The translations under genes and the position numbers were made by a program. A stretch of DNA of 42,030 nucleotides from Pseudomonas sp. (GTDB lineage Bacteria > Pseudomonadota > Gammaproteobacteria > Pseudomonadales > Pseudomonadaceae): contig JAESUC010000096.1 of assembly GCA_016763285.1 (NCBI GenBank), positions 1-42,030 of the forward strand, written 5' to 3'. A model generated the notes under the pieces. The model saw only the letters and a list, made by a program, of their open reading frames with translations, ran no database searches and had not been told where the DNA came from. Positions 41,849 through 42,030 of the stretch are shown here, piece by piece; position 1 is the stretch's first letter, and every line of letters begins with the position of its first letter.

Positions 41849-41885
41849 GCCCCTGGCCGAGGTGAAACTCGGCCCTCCCAGGGGC
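41849..41885. other. Nested hairpin between the PA2817-like gene and tRNA-Gly
   Basis: An outer stem of 8 bp (GCCCCTGG at 41849-41856 with CCAGGGGC at 41878-41885) encloses an inner 5-bp stem (CCGAG 41857-41861 with CTCGG 41868-41872) with a GTGAAA loop and a one-sided bulge. It could end the PA2817-like transcript, but no T-run follows on either strand, so the role is open. Confidence 0.5.
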
Positions 41886-41906
41886 CTTCCACCAAATCCC
41901 GGGCAC

Positions 41907-41930
41907 AAAAAAACCGCCCTTGGGCGGTTT
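41907..41930 (-). terminator. Rho-independent terminator of tRNA-Gly
   Basis: Read on the minus strand just after the tRNA: a 9-bp perfect stem (AAACCGCCC / GGGCGGTTT, 41911-41919 with 41922-41930) with a 2-nt turn, followed by a run of seven Ts (complement of 41907-41913). Strong intrinsic terminator. Confidence 0.88.
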
Positions 41931-41942
41931 CTTTGTTACATA

Positions 41943-42018
<76 letters not shown>

Positions 42019-42030
42019 AAATCTGACGCC

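Overview
The window is chromosomal DNA of a Pseudomonas-type gammaproteobacterium. This rests on high-GC coding sequence, on protein families in Pseudomonas-like order (gltX beside tRNA-Ala; the PA2778/PA2779 pair; dusA-tal-rssC-rssB-PilZ-mlaA; queF; a two-gene ABC exporter; fadE; tRNA-Gly), and on a 16-gene type VI secretion (T6SS) operon whose order matches the P. aeruginosa HSI-2 layout as I remember it. The genus is an inference; nothing here fixes the species.

Region by region. 1-2.9 kb: tRNA-Ala(GGC), a patch of short repeats, gltX and a LysR regulator, all on the minus strand. 3.0-5.6 kb: an EmrAB-type exporter pair divergent from the LysR gene. 5.7-8.6 kb: a PuuB/PauB-like polyamine oxidase, a 169-bp MITE-like element whose end forms the puuB stop codon, then a small secreted membrane protein and a C39-like lipoprotein peptidase with TPR-like repeats. 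8.6-9.26 kb: about 600 bp of AT-richer non-coding DNA with five copies of a TGCGCAA-type motif just ahead of the T6SS.

9.26-29.7 kb: the T6SS in the order tssA, tssB, tssC, tssE, tssF, tssG, tssH(clpV), sigma54 activator, a 43-residue lipoprotein, tagH(FHA), tssJ, tssK, tssL, tssM, PP2C phosphatase, Ser/Thr kinase. Many genes overlap or abut, so this looks like one long transcription unit. It supplies the sheath (TssBC), baseplate (TssAEFGK), membrane complex (TssJLM), recycling ATPase (TssH) and a phosphorylation switch (kinase, phosphatase, FHA). No Hcp, VgrG, PAAR, effector or immunity gene is visible, so the tube, spike and toxins must come from elsewhere.

29.8-42.0 kb: a GFA-family protein, dusA, tal, the rssC-rssB pair (minus strand), a divergent PilZ gene, mlaA (minus), a DUF4404-type gene, queF (minus), an ABC exporter (minus), fadE, a PA2817-like gene, and tRNA-Gly(GCC) with its terminator.

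Most notable: the RssB receiver has lost its phospho-acceptor Asp and two further conserved residues; the PA2779/PA2778 pair could be a periplasmic double-glycine substrate and peptidase; the T6SS activator has GAFSGA in place of GAFTGA; MlaA lacks a lipobox; plus the MITE and the iterated motif upstream of the T6SS. All calls come from reading the sequence by eye. No alignments or searches were run, and comparisons with P. aeruginosa or E. coli are from memory.
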